The notes under the pieces were generated by a model that was not told where the DNA came from, did no database searches, and worked only from the letters and a program-made list of their open reading frames with translations. A stretch of DNA of 64,000 nucleotides. Origin: Acanthosoma haemorrhoidale (lineage: Eukaryota > Arthropoda > Insecta > Hemiptera > Acanthosomatidae). Where the stretch lies: NCBI GenBank assembly GCA_930367205.1, contig OV884015.1:80615341-80679340 (forward strand), in the 5' to 3' direction. The translations under genes were made by a program, and so were the position numbers. The first letter of the stretch is position 1, and the number at the start of each line of letters is the position of its first letter. Shown here one piece after another: positions 11,431 to 23,980 of this stretch.

Positions 11431-13231
11431 CTTAGCTCAACTGGAAATATAGGATGAAAGAAAAATGAAGGAAATTATTTGGGATGATGGGTGCCTTTCA
11501 CTAAGGGGAGTCCCATTTGAAGGAAGTATGAGGATATTGAAGGATATGGGGTGTGGGATGCCTAAAAGAGGTGGGTGGATTCAGGAAGGTAGTGAGAGTC
11601 TACCTCTTGATATTAAAATCAATAAATCTGGAAAATTAAAAATAAACATAGCGGGAAGGATTTCAGTGAAATTCTCAACCGATTTGACGCTACACGAGCT
11701 AAAGTTTTTTTTTAGTAATATCAACGCTATGGTTTTTTTTTTAGTTTGTTATTTTTGGAATTAAATTTAGTTTTGGTGAAATTTCCATTCCTCCATGGAA
11801 TGTGGGAGCAGCGACGCTCAGAGCGGCTAAGTACCACCTACTAGCCGGTAACTACAGGGGCAATAGCCAGGAGCCGATAAGGGCAAGGTAAAACAGTTTG
11901 TGCGATGGCTATCTGTGCCCTGTCGCCATCTGTCAGCCCGCGTGCGGTGATCGAGGGCCGCACCGACACCTGACATTCTCTCTTGCCGATACCCAGCTCT
12001 AATTCGACCGAGTGCTTTCCAACATCTCCCCTCCACCGCTTTCTCCATCTTTCCCCATCCCGCCTGATTCCCTAATTATCGGTCTATCGTTGAGCATTGC
12101 CGGCAAAATAAACCTTTCTACCGTACAGTGATCGGTAGAATTTATAGTGAACATTTTCATTAGACACAGGCCGTCATATGAGCCAGCCTTCACGTAAGTA
12201 GCCACGCTACTAAGCTTTAAAAATTGCAAGTTACTGCTGTAAGCGCTTTGTTATAGGAAAATACCTAATTTCATGTAGGCATGGAAAGCATTCATGAAAA
12301 ATACAATAATTCGCTTACGTTGTTGTGCTTATGATTAGATTTTAAGCGATCATAGAAGTAATAATTGTAGGAGTTGTAAGTGTCAGGTCTAACTAAATGG
12401 GTCGAGGGACTGAACTCCAAAACAGTCATCTAATCAATGAAGTGGTTTTATCAAAATCCTTATACTTAATCGCTTCGTCAAATGAATCGATTCGCTGAAA
12501 AGCTAAGGTGTGCTTAGTACACCATTATAAGCAGTAAAATATTTAATATAAATATCCTAATGCACTACTAATATAAGAAGGAATATAATTATTGATTAAA
12601 ATAACCTTAAGTGTAAAATCATTAATAAAATAGATACCAAGTATCAGCAGTTAAAAGGAATAAAAACAACTATTCCTATACTGTCCCATAAAAGGAGGAT
12701 AGAAAAATCATAAAAATAAACAACTGTGATGTGCTATGTTAAATGACCAATAACAACAACTGCTGGAACAAGATGTATAAGGTTTCTTTAAAGTTATTTC
12801 GTAGAGACACACATTCTGTCTCTGAGTAAATAAATTAGAGGATTTGTAATTGCATCAAGCGATTCCTACAAAATAAAGTCGAAATTTTTAAATAATCTCT
12901 GGAAAATATAAAATATTAGCAGTAACTATTGCTCGATTTCACAATTTCGTTGTGGGACGGGGAAATGCTTATAAAATAAAACATTTGTCTCTCAAGACAA
13001 GTTTAAATGTTGGGAAAAGCGATTTCAACAGTCAAACAGCGAAAATTGCCCCAATACTCAATTTAACTGTAATGTAGGATTTATTAAAATAATATTAAAA
13101 AATCAAAGAAGGATTGTTAGTTCCACAAAACTTCAGCAATTCACATTATTCACATTATTATGGCGAGAAAAAGATACATTTTGCATTTTAAAGTTATAAC
13201 TTCATAAACAGCACTATCAGATAATAAATAC
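11431..13231. other. Unassigned; GC-richer stretch at about 11810-12130
   Basis: 11800-12230 stands out from its surroundings by its GC content and has frames open on both strands (for example minus 11827-12048 and 11999-12229), with AATAAA at about 12106. I recognise no protein in it; it could be a relic of a repeat, a 3' UTR or a non-coding element. The flanking parts are AT-rich without signals. Confidence 0.35.
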
Positions 13232-13377
13232 CTTTGATGCTTTCGGCTGATTCCAAGGCAGTTGTCAATAGTGGTTCCACTTTTTGATGTTAACCGATGT
13301 TCCCGAGTCCGTCCTTTTGTGTCACCGCTTCCAGGGTTCTTTCCATACTGGTATGGTTCATTATGAAATAAGTACAT
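13232..13377 (-). CDS. Candidate internal coding exon of an unknown host gene
   Basis: A 146-bp minus-strand segment with exon-like boundaries. It is preceded by a pyrimidine-rich tract ending CCTTTAG (3' splice site, exon begins at 13377) and followed by AAG|GTATTT (5' splice site after 13232). Only one frame is open: 48 codons plus two bases, beginning MYLFHNEPYQYGKNPGSG and ending near GISRKHQ. The peptide is basic and polar, disordered-looking, with no domain I know. The segment is visibly less AT-rich than its flanks. If the first codon is the initiator, it starts exactly at the splice acceptor, so it may equally be an internal Met. No partner exon was identified. The splice signals are seen; the exon status is inference. 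Confidence 0.3.
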
Positions 13378-14486
13378 CTAAAGGAAAGTTTTTGTTTGAA
13401 ATGACCGTGGTAGCGGTTGGCTGAGACTGCTAGTACTAGTTAACTACTGGTTTGATGTAATATGACTATTAAATTTTTAATGCACTCATTATTAAAATCT
13501 TGTTGAGAGGCTTTCTTGACTCCATCTTGATCTTACATGGATTTTATTTGGAAATGTCCTGTACCGGAAAACTCGTATGTGGCCAAATGTTTGAACAGTG
13601 TTAATTTTTTGACAGCTGAAAATTCTCTTATAACGTTTTATCAACACGCATGTAATAGGCCGTTTCTACAAATTAACCACAAGAATTGTATCGCAAATAT
13701 CTAATGCTTAACGAAAAAACTAGTGAAACCAAGTCCCCCCACCCACACCCATATGCAAGTAACTCGATATTTGATACTAAAAAAATAATTAAAAAATTAG
13801 AAGGTACAAAATTATAAAAGGGAATATACTTAGAAATGAATAAAACGATAATGTTTTAGAACCGCAATTAACTCTTATTTAGGGTAGGCTCTTCAGGGTT
13901 TGGTTTCTCCTTTTCCACTGTAGATCTTATTCACATCGAGTGGTCAGTGGATTGATTCCTTTGGCAATCTTAGATGTCTGCTTCATTGTGAGCGGCCAGA
14001 ACACTCCATGCCGAGGAGGTAGTTGATTGTTCAATTCAAAAGAATTTCACAAGGACTGTTTGTTATCACGTGATTGCGGAATGGACACTGTGAGTGCTAA
14101 TATTAATAATATAATGTATAATATTAATACTAAAAAAAATTAGAAAAGTCAAGCTAACTGTCAACATACTCTTTCATAGTCAGCAGGAGTGAAGAATCAG
14201 CTTGATAGCTTGATAGGACTTAAGGTTCCCCAGACAGCTACCACCCATGTACATATTGTCGAACAGGGCTCACACAATGCAGAATACACATGAATCCAGC
14301 GTAAGTCTACTACACACATTACATAACATTCCATGTTTTGGTGTGTTCCTCGGGGATCAGGGAGAGAGCTTGAGAACCAATTTGTACCGAACTTCGTCTG
14401 TGTACCACTAATGAACTAGTAGGGTGATGCGGATAGTAAAAATAAGTAAATAACCATAAATAGCCATACGACCATTAAAATTTCGG
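13378..14486. other. AT-rich DNA, no gene seen
   Basis: No coding-like frame or repeat copy was recognised. 13900-14050 is slightly GC-richer but without an identifiable feature. Confidence 0.4.
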
Positions 14487-14640
14487 CTCTCGCTACCTGA
14501 ACGTTTATCTATTTAATAAGTTATTTAATCTTTATTTTTTTTTATTTCACTGTAAATAATGGCCATCTGCTCTATTTGTCAAGTAAGCATTTCTAGGTAA
14601 GATAAATCAGTGCTCGATATGGCAATCAATCTTTCACTTA
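14487..14640 (+). repeat. Direct repeat, copy A
   Basis: Begins CTCTCGCTACCTGAACGTTT and contains TTTCACTGTAAATAATGGCC and CTATTTGTCAAGTAAGCATT. Closely matches 15072-15245, apart from two short indels of about 15 and 11 bases present only in copy B. Confidence 0.7.
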
Positions 14641-15071
14641 CCATATGGCTATAAAAACATAAGTATTAACTGGGAAGAGTTCGTGTTTAATTTTGTGAAA
14701 ACTATTAAACAAACTACAACAATCACACGAGAGGATGCACATACATTGCCTACTAGCAGTTTAACTTGAAGGTTGTTTTGCACAATCATATAAAAATAGT
14801 GTATTAACTAATAAGTAACCACTACCAGTTATGTTTTTAACGATATTTAAAAATATACACAATTGTGTGTGAATGATTATTATTGTAATTAACTATTTAA
14901 GCCTCGACTTTGCAAAACTATGTTTTAAAAAACAATTGTAACCCTATGGTAATGGAGAGTAGGTAAAAAGTTCCGGTAAAGTTAGGTGATAGGTGATCCC
15001 CGCTGGAAAAAGTTATTTAAGAAATAATGCTACGAATATTATAATATAGGCTCACCTTGAGAGAGGCATAA

Positions 15072-15245
15072 CTCTCGCTACCTGAACATTTATCTATTTA
15101 ATAAGTTATTTAATATTTATCCAGGTTTCTTTACGTTTTTATTTCACTGTAAATAATGACCATCTGCTCTATTTGTCAAGTGAGCATTTCTAGGGAAGAT
15201 AACTCGACCATTCAGTGCTCGATATGACAATCAATATTTCACTTT
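15072..15245 (+). repeat. Direct repeat, copy B
   Basis: Second copy of the 14487-14640 unit, starts 585 bases apart, same orientation. Flanks differ beyond the repeat. May be two insertions of one interspersed repeat, or the ends of a small element; no TSD or terminal inverted repeat was evident. Confidence 0.7.
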
Positions 15246-15252
15246 AAGTCCT

Positions 15253-15480
15253 TCATCTTAATGTCGGCGGTATCGCCATACCCCGGAAATAAAAAAATCC
15301 TGGCACACAGAGTGGATAGTCAGCTCTGCTCCGACAGGATAACCTGGTGCCGATATACATCGAATGGAAGATAAATTGTCTACGATTCTCAAAGGCCAAA
15401 GTTCCCAGGAAGCGATCATCATATGATATCATGATGGACGTAAAGGATGAAACCATCAGGATGAACTCTCCTTCTAGAAT
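15253..15480. other. Unassigned, less AT-rich segment
   Basis: Long frames are open on both strands here (minus 15253-15456; plus frame across 15320-15480). It lies next to the antisense LINE endonuclease relic and might belong to the same element, but I see no convincing motif. Confidence 0.3.
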
Positions 15481-15537
15481 TCGTGCCTAAAAAGGATGGA
15501 GGAGCAGGTAGACCTTAGAGGTCCTAACTATTGATAA

Positions 15538-15800
15538 CTATTGATCAAACCCTCTCGTGGAACCGACATATCTCACATATTTCCCGTCGGTCAATAGGTA
15601 CCTTGAAACTATTCCATCGCTCTCGCCATCTGCTGCTAGATACACGTCAACTCCTTGTTTTCCCCTCACATTGAGGGTCTCTTGGTTGAGTACGAGGTCA
15701 AATTGAAGTGAATCATGAATCGCTTCGTTAGATTTGTCTTTGGGATCCCGCGGCGCCCCTATGTCTCCCACCTCTATGCCGAGTTAGGGTTGGCTTCCCC
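15538..15800 (-). pseudogene. LINE endonuclease-domain relic
   Basis: On the minus strand, 15800 to about 15770 reads GGEANPNSA, resembling the GD-x-N-A-x-S block of apurinic-type LINE endonucleases. After a stop and a frameshift, 15771-15538 reads FDLVLNQETLNVRGKQGVDV and ends with LLTDGKYVRY. These correspond in order to the (L)-LN-xxxTF-RG-xxxIDVTLA block and the terminal S-DH-YI block of R1/Jockey-type endonucleases; the expected catalytic SDH has become TDG. The domain would nick genomic target DNA; this copy is dead. Assignment rests on motif order only. Confidence 0.45.
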
Positions 15801-16980
15801 TCCTCCCTTCTTTCTTTTTTCAAACCTTTAATTCGTATCATTCCTCTTTTATGTACAATAGTTTACAGTTTAAATCCTCCGTCCACACAAGATCTCGTCT
15901 CTCTGAACTTTTTTCTTTTGCCCAGAAAACAGCTGCACACCCTTTCTTGCTCGCTCTACTACCCTTTGGAATTCTCTACCTCCTAATATAATTGTAAGTG
16001 ATAGTAGAAATATCCACCATGCTTCATCCCTATGAACCTTCAAAGCTCGTCTATTCCAACACCTTCTCACCATCCTGACGCTATTATTTTTATTTAATTA
16101 TTTACTGTTTATAGATAGATATTACTGCTTCCTAGTATCCCACTTTTTTCTTTTCTTTTGTATTAATTTAATGGTTTTTATTTAATGACATACTGTACAG
16201 GCTTCTGCATATAGTTGGAACTACCACTTTATTTACTAAAAGCAGTCATTTTCCTAGTTATCTACAAAGATGAGGATTTTAGTATAAGTAGTTACATTAA
16301 TTCACTCAAACGTCATCTTCAAGCTAGGTTATGAAGCTTATGGACGTAACAATCCTTATTCTATAGTGGTTCGTTTTTTTACACCAATATGTTATTTATA
16401 TTGATCAGAACATAAGTTTTATGATTTCTTTAAGGGGAATTGATTGAAAAAAAAACTGTGAAAACTTCACTGTGAAGTAAACGATACCCTAAAAAAAGGT
16501 TTCTTTCCCTGTAATTTGTTTCATAATGTTGGTTAAATATAATTGCCGATCCAGAATTAATGGGTTTTACTTTCACATTCAACCTTCATTCAGCTGTCTG
16601 CCTATAGTTACGCTTGTGCTCGTAAATATGATCGCATTGGTCTTATATATTATTATCTTAGTATTATCCGGAATTGATCGGATTATGTAAATCATGTGTT
16701 AGCTAGAATAAAATAGAAATAATTATAAATTAAAAAAATTGATTAGCATGTTTTGTTTTTAGGTCACTTAAGAGACAGCTTGTAAACGTTTAGGATGTAG
16801 TGTTATGGTTTTTTTTTTATATGGATAGAGATGAAGAATAAATAGTGAAGCCTCTCTGACAAATACATTTTTTAATAGTAATAATAGAAACCACTCGCCC
16901 GAAATAATTGTAATATATGATTTTCGTTAACATACTTCTTATATTGATTTATTTTTTATAAACAACATTATGATGGTGAA
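15801..16980. other. AT-rich DNA, no gene seen
   Basis: 15870-16073 has a minus-strand frame of 67 codons with no recognisable content. The rest is A/T-rich without features. Confidence 0.4.
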
Positions 16981-17093
16981 ATTACAATAGGCCTTAATAT
17001 TAATAGGTAATAAATAATTGAGATAAATGTTTTCATTCATACCATATTTATAATTCATCATTCGCTCGCACATTCATACAATATTTACAAACA
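16981..17093 (-). mobile_element. LINE 3' UTR fragment (copy 4, antisense)
   Basis: Reverse complement of the last part of the 6886-7959 LINE. It contains the inverse of both tandem units (CATTCATACCATATTTATAA and CATTCATACAATATTTACAA) and of GAGATAAATG and TTACAATAGGCC toward the extreme 3' end. Only about 110 bases remain and divergence is visible. Confidence 0.7.
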
Positions 17094-17710
17094 TATCATC
17101 ATTTTTTTACTGGTATTAGAAATTTTTATTAGTTCAGTTAATTTAAATAACTGCTAATAAGGTCACAACCGGCGTATATGATGGGAATATAATAAAGTAA
17201 TGTTGTTGGCACGAAGAAAGAGAACATCAAATGATTTTTTCTATATATTGTCAAAGCCACATTTGATTATTTCTTATCATCATAGATTAAGAAGATCTAT
17301 AATCCATTCCCAAAGTGATAGTTCAATTGTACGATTGTATGGTTTCATACCTAAAGTGAATCTGTTATAAATCTTAGTTTTCTAATGAAAAAATATCTGT
17401 TGTCTCACACAAATAATTTCGAATTTAGGATCTCAAAAAAATATTTAGCAATTTTCACATTTTTAATCTATCACATTAATTATGAATAACACTTATTCCA
17501 AACAGTGATTGATTTGCACCGAGCTGTAATGATAGCTGAAATTAATAATTGATAAAATATAACTAAATTATAATATTCCTATAATATCGAAATTTAATAA
17601 TTGTCCCAGGTAGGAAAGTAAACGTGAGAAGGTCGCTGGGCCACAACAGGTCAAAAGGTAACGGTTTTAGGTCAACGTAACCGAGATAAGATAAATTTAA
17701 CATTTAGGCA

Positions 17711-17747
<37 letters not shown>

Positions 17748-20700
17748 TGGCCTTTTGTATTATAATATTATAACTTTGTAACTGGGTTAGATTCTTAAGC
17801 AAGGTGGTAGTTAAATTTAATTAATTTGACAGGCATCGAACTTCAATACTGAGAACACTATATATTTTTCATATCATGGTGGTCTTCAAAGCCTATTATA
17901 ACACATATAACCTATGTTTGTTAAATAAATTATTGTCTTTAATGAGAAGTGCCTGCAAACAAATGCATCGTGTATCTTTCATGACCGCACATGCAAATGT
18001 GTGGCGAGATCGTATCAAGCGCCTTAAGCATGCAACTTAATGTAATTGGATCCGCATCTCTAACGAGGAAACTAGTACAACTCGAATAATTTAGAACGGT
18101 AAACTATTTAGTCCAAGGGTAAGTTTCTTTTGAAATGCCTCAGAAACCCAGTATTATCAATGATATACTTTTTCTAATTCTATATCATCCACGTAATGTT
18201 CCTATATATATTCCCATGTCAGTTACATCAATAATATATTATTAAAAGTGAATTTAAATTTGGACCTGCAGAGCCAAAATTGAGTGCTACACTAAGAAGA
18301 CATTAAGAAAATGCAAATTTTTTAATTGAAACAGATGCTTCTCATCTTTCGGTCTCTGGGCTGTTTCTCAATAAGAGTTTTAATTATCAATTATATATAT
18401 ATTCCGTATTTTTGAACTTTAAAAACTTTTAATTTTAGTAGAATATACTCACTACATTTTACTTAATGACTATGATTATTGTTACATATAATAATATAAT
18501 GTAGTTTGTCTCCTTACATGGAGGCAAATATTTATTCTCATTTGACTTTTTATTTTATTGTAGAAATAGCTAAAGATGACAGAGCTGTCAGTGCCTTTTC
18601 AATAAAGATTATCAGTTGTGGAAAGAAAACAACACTGTTTTATAATTTTAAAAATATTTCTGTTTTAGTTCAGTTGTGTTTGTATCAAAGGGGTGGTTGT
18701 ATATATTCACCTCACGTATAGCGGTAAGTTATCAGCTGCCTCCTGATGTGAACTGATGCAGTTTAAGCTCAGTCTCGCTTAAACTTCCAACATCCAGTTC
18801 CTAATCGGTGGATGCCAGGAGTTGAGTACACTGCACAAGTCGAGAGTTCTCACAGTTCATGCTAGGGTGCGTTCCCAAACCCACGTACTCGCCCGACTGG
18901 TACCAAAATTCAACAGACTAATCGCCTTCGTCCATGAAGTTTGTTTTAGTTTTCCTGTTTATTTGCGCTGCTCCGGGACCGGAATAAAAATCTGAAACAA
19001 ATGAATATTTTTTGGAGGTTTTGTTGCGTGACTTGATCATATATCGTTTTTAGTAGCGTTAATTATGTTTAAGTTCTCTTACTAAACCATATTAAGTCTC
19101 GTTGATATTTTATCATAAACGACTTTTTATTATAAATTTATTTATACGCATTAGTTTTTGTCTAATGTAATGTGTAATTTTCAGTTTTTTTAATGTAATT
19201 ATAGCTCTTGGGTTTTATATTTTCATTTACGTTATTCTGCACTACCTGTCAACTTCAACCGTTTGTCTTACAATAGCCATAATAGCTTATGGATAAAGTA
19301 GTGTCAGAAGGCTAGTTAATTGTTTATGACCCCCGCGCCTATTAAACATGTCATACATATCAATTTCGCCGAAGAGATATTAAGTTTTTCATGTGAATTA
19401 TTTAATTATTTTTTATTTAATTAAGACTGATCAGTAGACGTGGTTTTAAATAAAAAAGAATATATATGTGTCTCCTGTGGCTAATGTTATAACTGAGACG
19501 AAGAAAATTGTGGAGAAAATAAAAATAGAACGAGGGTGCAATCCATCATAAGGAAAAAGTCCTGGACCCACCTCCGTGCCCGAGGCTGGTGGCTCTCTTA
19601 TTTCTGCCCCAATATTTACCAAAGCAATCTAATGGCATGGTGATGGGAACTGAGGCCAACGTAAACGCGATATGATATTCATCGGAGATTACCCGATAAT
19701 GGGATTCTAATCCCTGCTTGATTTGAGTCGATTAAATTAAAACAATAATTCACAAATAATCTATTTATAAGAGAGTATGACAGTCCGATTAGGTGTTGGG
19801 ATACTAGAAATTCAGTTTAATGCCCTTCATAAAATTCAAACTGGTTACTAAACCAAATCCATAAAGCATGGTCACCGTTCATTAGTTAATTGATTGGTAT
19901 CAAAGAAAAAAAAAAATGTAATTTTGTACAGGGTATCAAACTAAAGATCAGATAACTTGTTTTATACTCTACTTTCGCAATTGTAACGAAACATTTCATT
20001 GTTTTGAAGCCATTGAACAACTTGAATTTTGTTGTTCAATATTTTTGAATATTATGGTCATAGCCATATTATCCCCGGTAGCAGCCAAATAAGTGTACCC
20101 TGCTCTAAGAAATAGGAACTGTGAAATGACGTATGGTTTTCCTGACAGAGCCCGACCAGAATTCCTAAAACACCTCTTACAATCAAGAAACAGTTATAAT
20201 TTAATAATTGATGTAATATTATACACATATTTTAGTAGAGCGGTTGAAAAAACAAATCTTTTGAATCATTGTTAATTTCCGACAACATTCATTACTCCAT
20301 GTAAAATCTGACTGACGCTTTCTATAATTAAAATCAATGATGACTGACGCTTGTCTTTTTCTTAAAAAAAATACATGTAAATCAGTTATGTTATATATTT
20401 TATGGTATACCTATGAGTTTACTCTGTGGTTATTTACTTTAAAGAGTAACTTATACATATATTAGTAACATATTAGTTATGTTATATCGTGCAGTTGATG
20501 ATACTATGTCACACCACAGACTCACTATTGCCATTGTACGTATCGAACCGAACATTACATATATAGCTATATAAACCTTATCTACTGACAAGGTGTCAAC
20601 ATTACTACAATGACACCCTAACGCATACATGAACTGATTATGTTCAGTTACATTTCCGACAATCCCTGACCGCAGGCTGAAGAGAAAATAACATCAAGAT

Positions 20701-23590
20701 CAAGCCTGGACTCTGTTAAGTTATATTATATAATACTTATGGATTCCAAGTTCCAAGATCAGTCATCCACACTCATACTCAAACATCATGCAAAAGTCAT
20801 GATAATCCTTATTCCATGTACCGATCACCATTCTAAAAACAGTACATATGGTCTTCCTTATTAGACAAAAGACACTTGCATCGCAACCTTGTAACAGTTA
20901 AGTAGGCTTAGCTATCGAAAGGATATTTTCACTATCAGTTTTTTGAAGTTAATGTTTTGTTTTGAACTCCGGTAATTTTTGAGTTGTAACTCAGCAGAGA
21001 TGACCGCGACAATCTTTTCAGATAGCTCACCTGTGATAGACTGATATTCCTTTTGCACAATTCAATTGTATAAATAAAATCCTGAAAAATAATCCGATCG
21101 GGAAATACATAATTGAGTGATATCATTTATGGATATCACTATTTCATTTTATGTCTCCAGCACGTTTAAGGATTCCACTTACCTTTTAGTTTGATGTTCG
21201 TTGTTACTTTGTAAAGTGACACACGCAATTAAGATTTATAATCTAAACTGTAATAGCGGAAATATCTTAATAACAGTAGAGTTACATTAAAACGTTTAGA
21301 CAAGCTCTGCAGCTATCTAAGCGGAACATTTAATTGAAAATCTTAAAAAAAAAAATTGGTTTTTATCATCATTTTAGAGGTATAGTAAGTACAATCTACG
21401 ACAGGCATGGGTCCAGACAACTGCCTGATTATCATAAAATTCCGGTTTAGTTAAAACAGTACATACTTGTGAGTACACATATATTTCAAAAAGAAACAAA
21501 TATCCATCTAAATATGTACATTTAAAACAAAATATGTACATACTATGAACAAAAAAAAGAACTGAAAAAGTTAATGAAAAATAATCAATAATTGTTTTTT
21601 CTTTCTTACCTTTAAACATTTTATCAAAAACTTATTCTTGCATCCTTTTTAGCACTAATACATCATCAATCGCTCTATCGTTTTTTTCTGCCCATTCCTG
21701 CCGACATTGAGTGCGTTGAATGCTTCGCTGTTAGTCACATTTCACCGAGTTGAAACATCCAAATCACCGTTGTCTCCGCCCTTGTCCGCGAAACGATTTC
21801 TTCGTCAGATAGAGATTGGAAATTTTCCTCACTTGTGCCAAAGGAGAGTTTTTAGTAATTTATTTTTATTTTTTGGATTACTGTATGAATCGACATTTGT
21901 AAAGCTTTTACAGAACTTGAATTTCATTATCTTCAGGTTGTAGTCCTATTCATTTGGGTTCCATGGGACGTTATTCAGAAGTAGAAAAGCTTCATCAGGT
22001 ATGCTAGTCTTTTCGTAAATACATTTCAGCCGGAATCAGTTGCTTAACCATTCGGTAAAAACATCTTGTGTAACTCACTGTCTGGTTTGTTTTCTATATG
22101 TTACTGGTAAGTAAGAGACGCTTTTACGGAGGCTTGACTTCTCCTAAAACCAGTAAGGGAAGCACAAGGCGTAAATGCCAGTCTATTTTTTGACCTTTTT
22201 CTTCTTGGAGAGCTTACTTCTGAACAGTGCACAAAGGTCTTATGCTGCAACACCTTCCAGAGTAATCCGTTTTGATTTCAATTTCTTCATCGTTTGCTAA
22301 GAACATTTCGATTTCGTTGTGAATCGACGCTGCTCCTTGTAGTCTTAAATTAAACTTGTTACTCATTCTGTCGCTTATTGTCCGCAGAAGGCATAGTGAG
22401 GGTGGTGGACTAGTCCATAAAGCAGATAGGCGTGTGAGAAGGCAGTGACCTATCTATACCTAAACCGCATCACTTGTTACCTTAGATATTTTTTCAATTA
22501 GGTAGATCCTTTATTCCCGTCTGCTTTGACATTTTTTTAAAAAGGCTATCAATTTCTTGGCCCAGCTATCCTTCTTTTCTAATGAAATAACTAGATTGCT
22601 CAGTAAAGGATGATTAACCTATTATAACCAGCCATTAATATGAAAAGACGAGTATTGTCAACTGTTGGAGAGGGAAGAGGCAAAAGGACTCGAAGGCCAA
22701 GAGGAGGTGGTCTTTCAAGGCGTGAGCCACAAGTCAGAGGTCGTCGGATAATGTATTCTCGCAGCCTCCCTCCTCCTTCCCCAGCTACTAGCAGTCCCAG
22801 GTCATATTCGTTAGACTGTGAGAATTCTCTTTGGACTGTTGATGGAGATACACCGAAGGATGGAACAATTAGTGCCTGATCTGGAGCTAGACTGGTTTAG
22901 TGCGACGGAAGAAGTGCCAAGTAGATTAAATTGTTAAAAACCATATGGTCATAAATTTCTTCCAATACCATCATACGGTCGTTGTAAATTTTTGTTTGGG
23001 ACAAAAATATATGTTTTCAGATGTATTCTTGGTGGAAGGTTATCATGGTTCTGTGCATTATTGTAAGTTAGGATATTCGTTACTTGTCAGGTGTAAGTAT
23101 TCACACTAATACAGCCTAAAAGGTAAGGTTAAAGTTTTGATTAATCGTGGATACTTATTACCTACTGTTTTATCTATCTGACACAAATTACCTTTGGTGA
23201 ATGAAGGTGGAGTAATTTATCAACCCCAGACAGATTTACATTTTATTTATGGTCTAATCTATTGCCAAAGTTTACTAAGGCCTGAATGCGAAAATGCTGG
23301 TGGCTAAGTGAGGATCAGCTGGCAATTTGGCCCTTGGAGCGTAGCTACCTTTTTGACAGTAGCGCCGAAGCCACATAGGTACGAACTCAAACAAACATTT
23401 ATTGAAATATCCCACTTAACAAAACCATTTAACATCTTAATGGTTATAAGCTCATATAAGTGTAATGGCCAATGGATCCATCACATAACTAAAAGTAAAC
23501 TAGTCTGCCCTGCTCCAAATGCGTATATAATAGCATGGAGACTTGCTTACACTCAGTGTTATACTTGAAGAGTTGGAAGACTCATTTGAT
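17094..23590. other. Long AT-rich stretch, a (TA)n microsatellite, no firm gene
   Basis: Contains a perfect (AT)15 tract at 17713-17742. At 22376-22080 the minus strand holds two adjacent open pieces in different frames (the first from an ATG at about 22366, 51 codons, acidic and containing EIEMFLANDEEIEI). The plus strand at 22640-22879 has a 79-codon Arg/Gly/Pro-rich frame. I recognise neither; they could be relics of a transposase or spurious. No other exon-like or repeat signals seen. Confidence 0.35.
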
Positions 23591-23610
23591 TTTTTGTATG
23601 GCGTTATAAC

Positions 23611-23980
23611 TTGCCGGGGGTAACATGTATTATAACTTTAAAATCACATCTTATGTGTCATAAAAATTGTTTGAATCCAACACAATCAAGAAACCTGGAC
23701 AAGCAAGTATTATGCCCATTGAATAGCCAACAAACCACTCCAAAATCTTTTACAATTCTTCTGTGCACATCACTTATCAAATCTATACTTAGATATGGCT
23801 TCCCTGGAGAATACCTCAAAAACACGTTAAAATAAAATAACGTGAATCGGATTTGAATGCTGTGTGCTTAGTCAAAAAAATCACAGCTAAAACCAATAGA
23901 AGATATTATTTAGAAATACTAGCTCCAGCTTCAATCCCAGTTTATCAACCATTTTCATACCTGTTACCGCCCTAAAATTC
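23611..23980 (+). pseudogene. Possible RT thumb-region relic of a LINE
   Basis: The plus frame ending at 23835 contains LLCTSLIKSILRYGFP, which resembles the LYKSxIxSxLxYG-P block following the catalytic domain of Jockey/CR1-type reverse transcriptases. A later frame (about 23847-23975) has KITAKTNRRYYLEILAPASI before PVYQPF, in the position where such proteins carry R-x6-R-xx-TP-xxxL. Weak similarity, several frame breaks, no catalytic motif; tentative. Confidence 0.3.

Noticed and set aside
17713..17742. (AT)15 tract as a regulatory element
   Set aside because: Plain microsatellite with nothing around it to suggest function.
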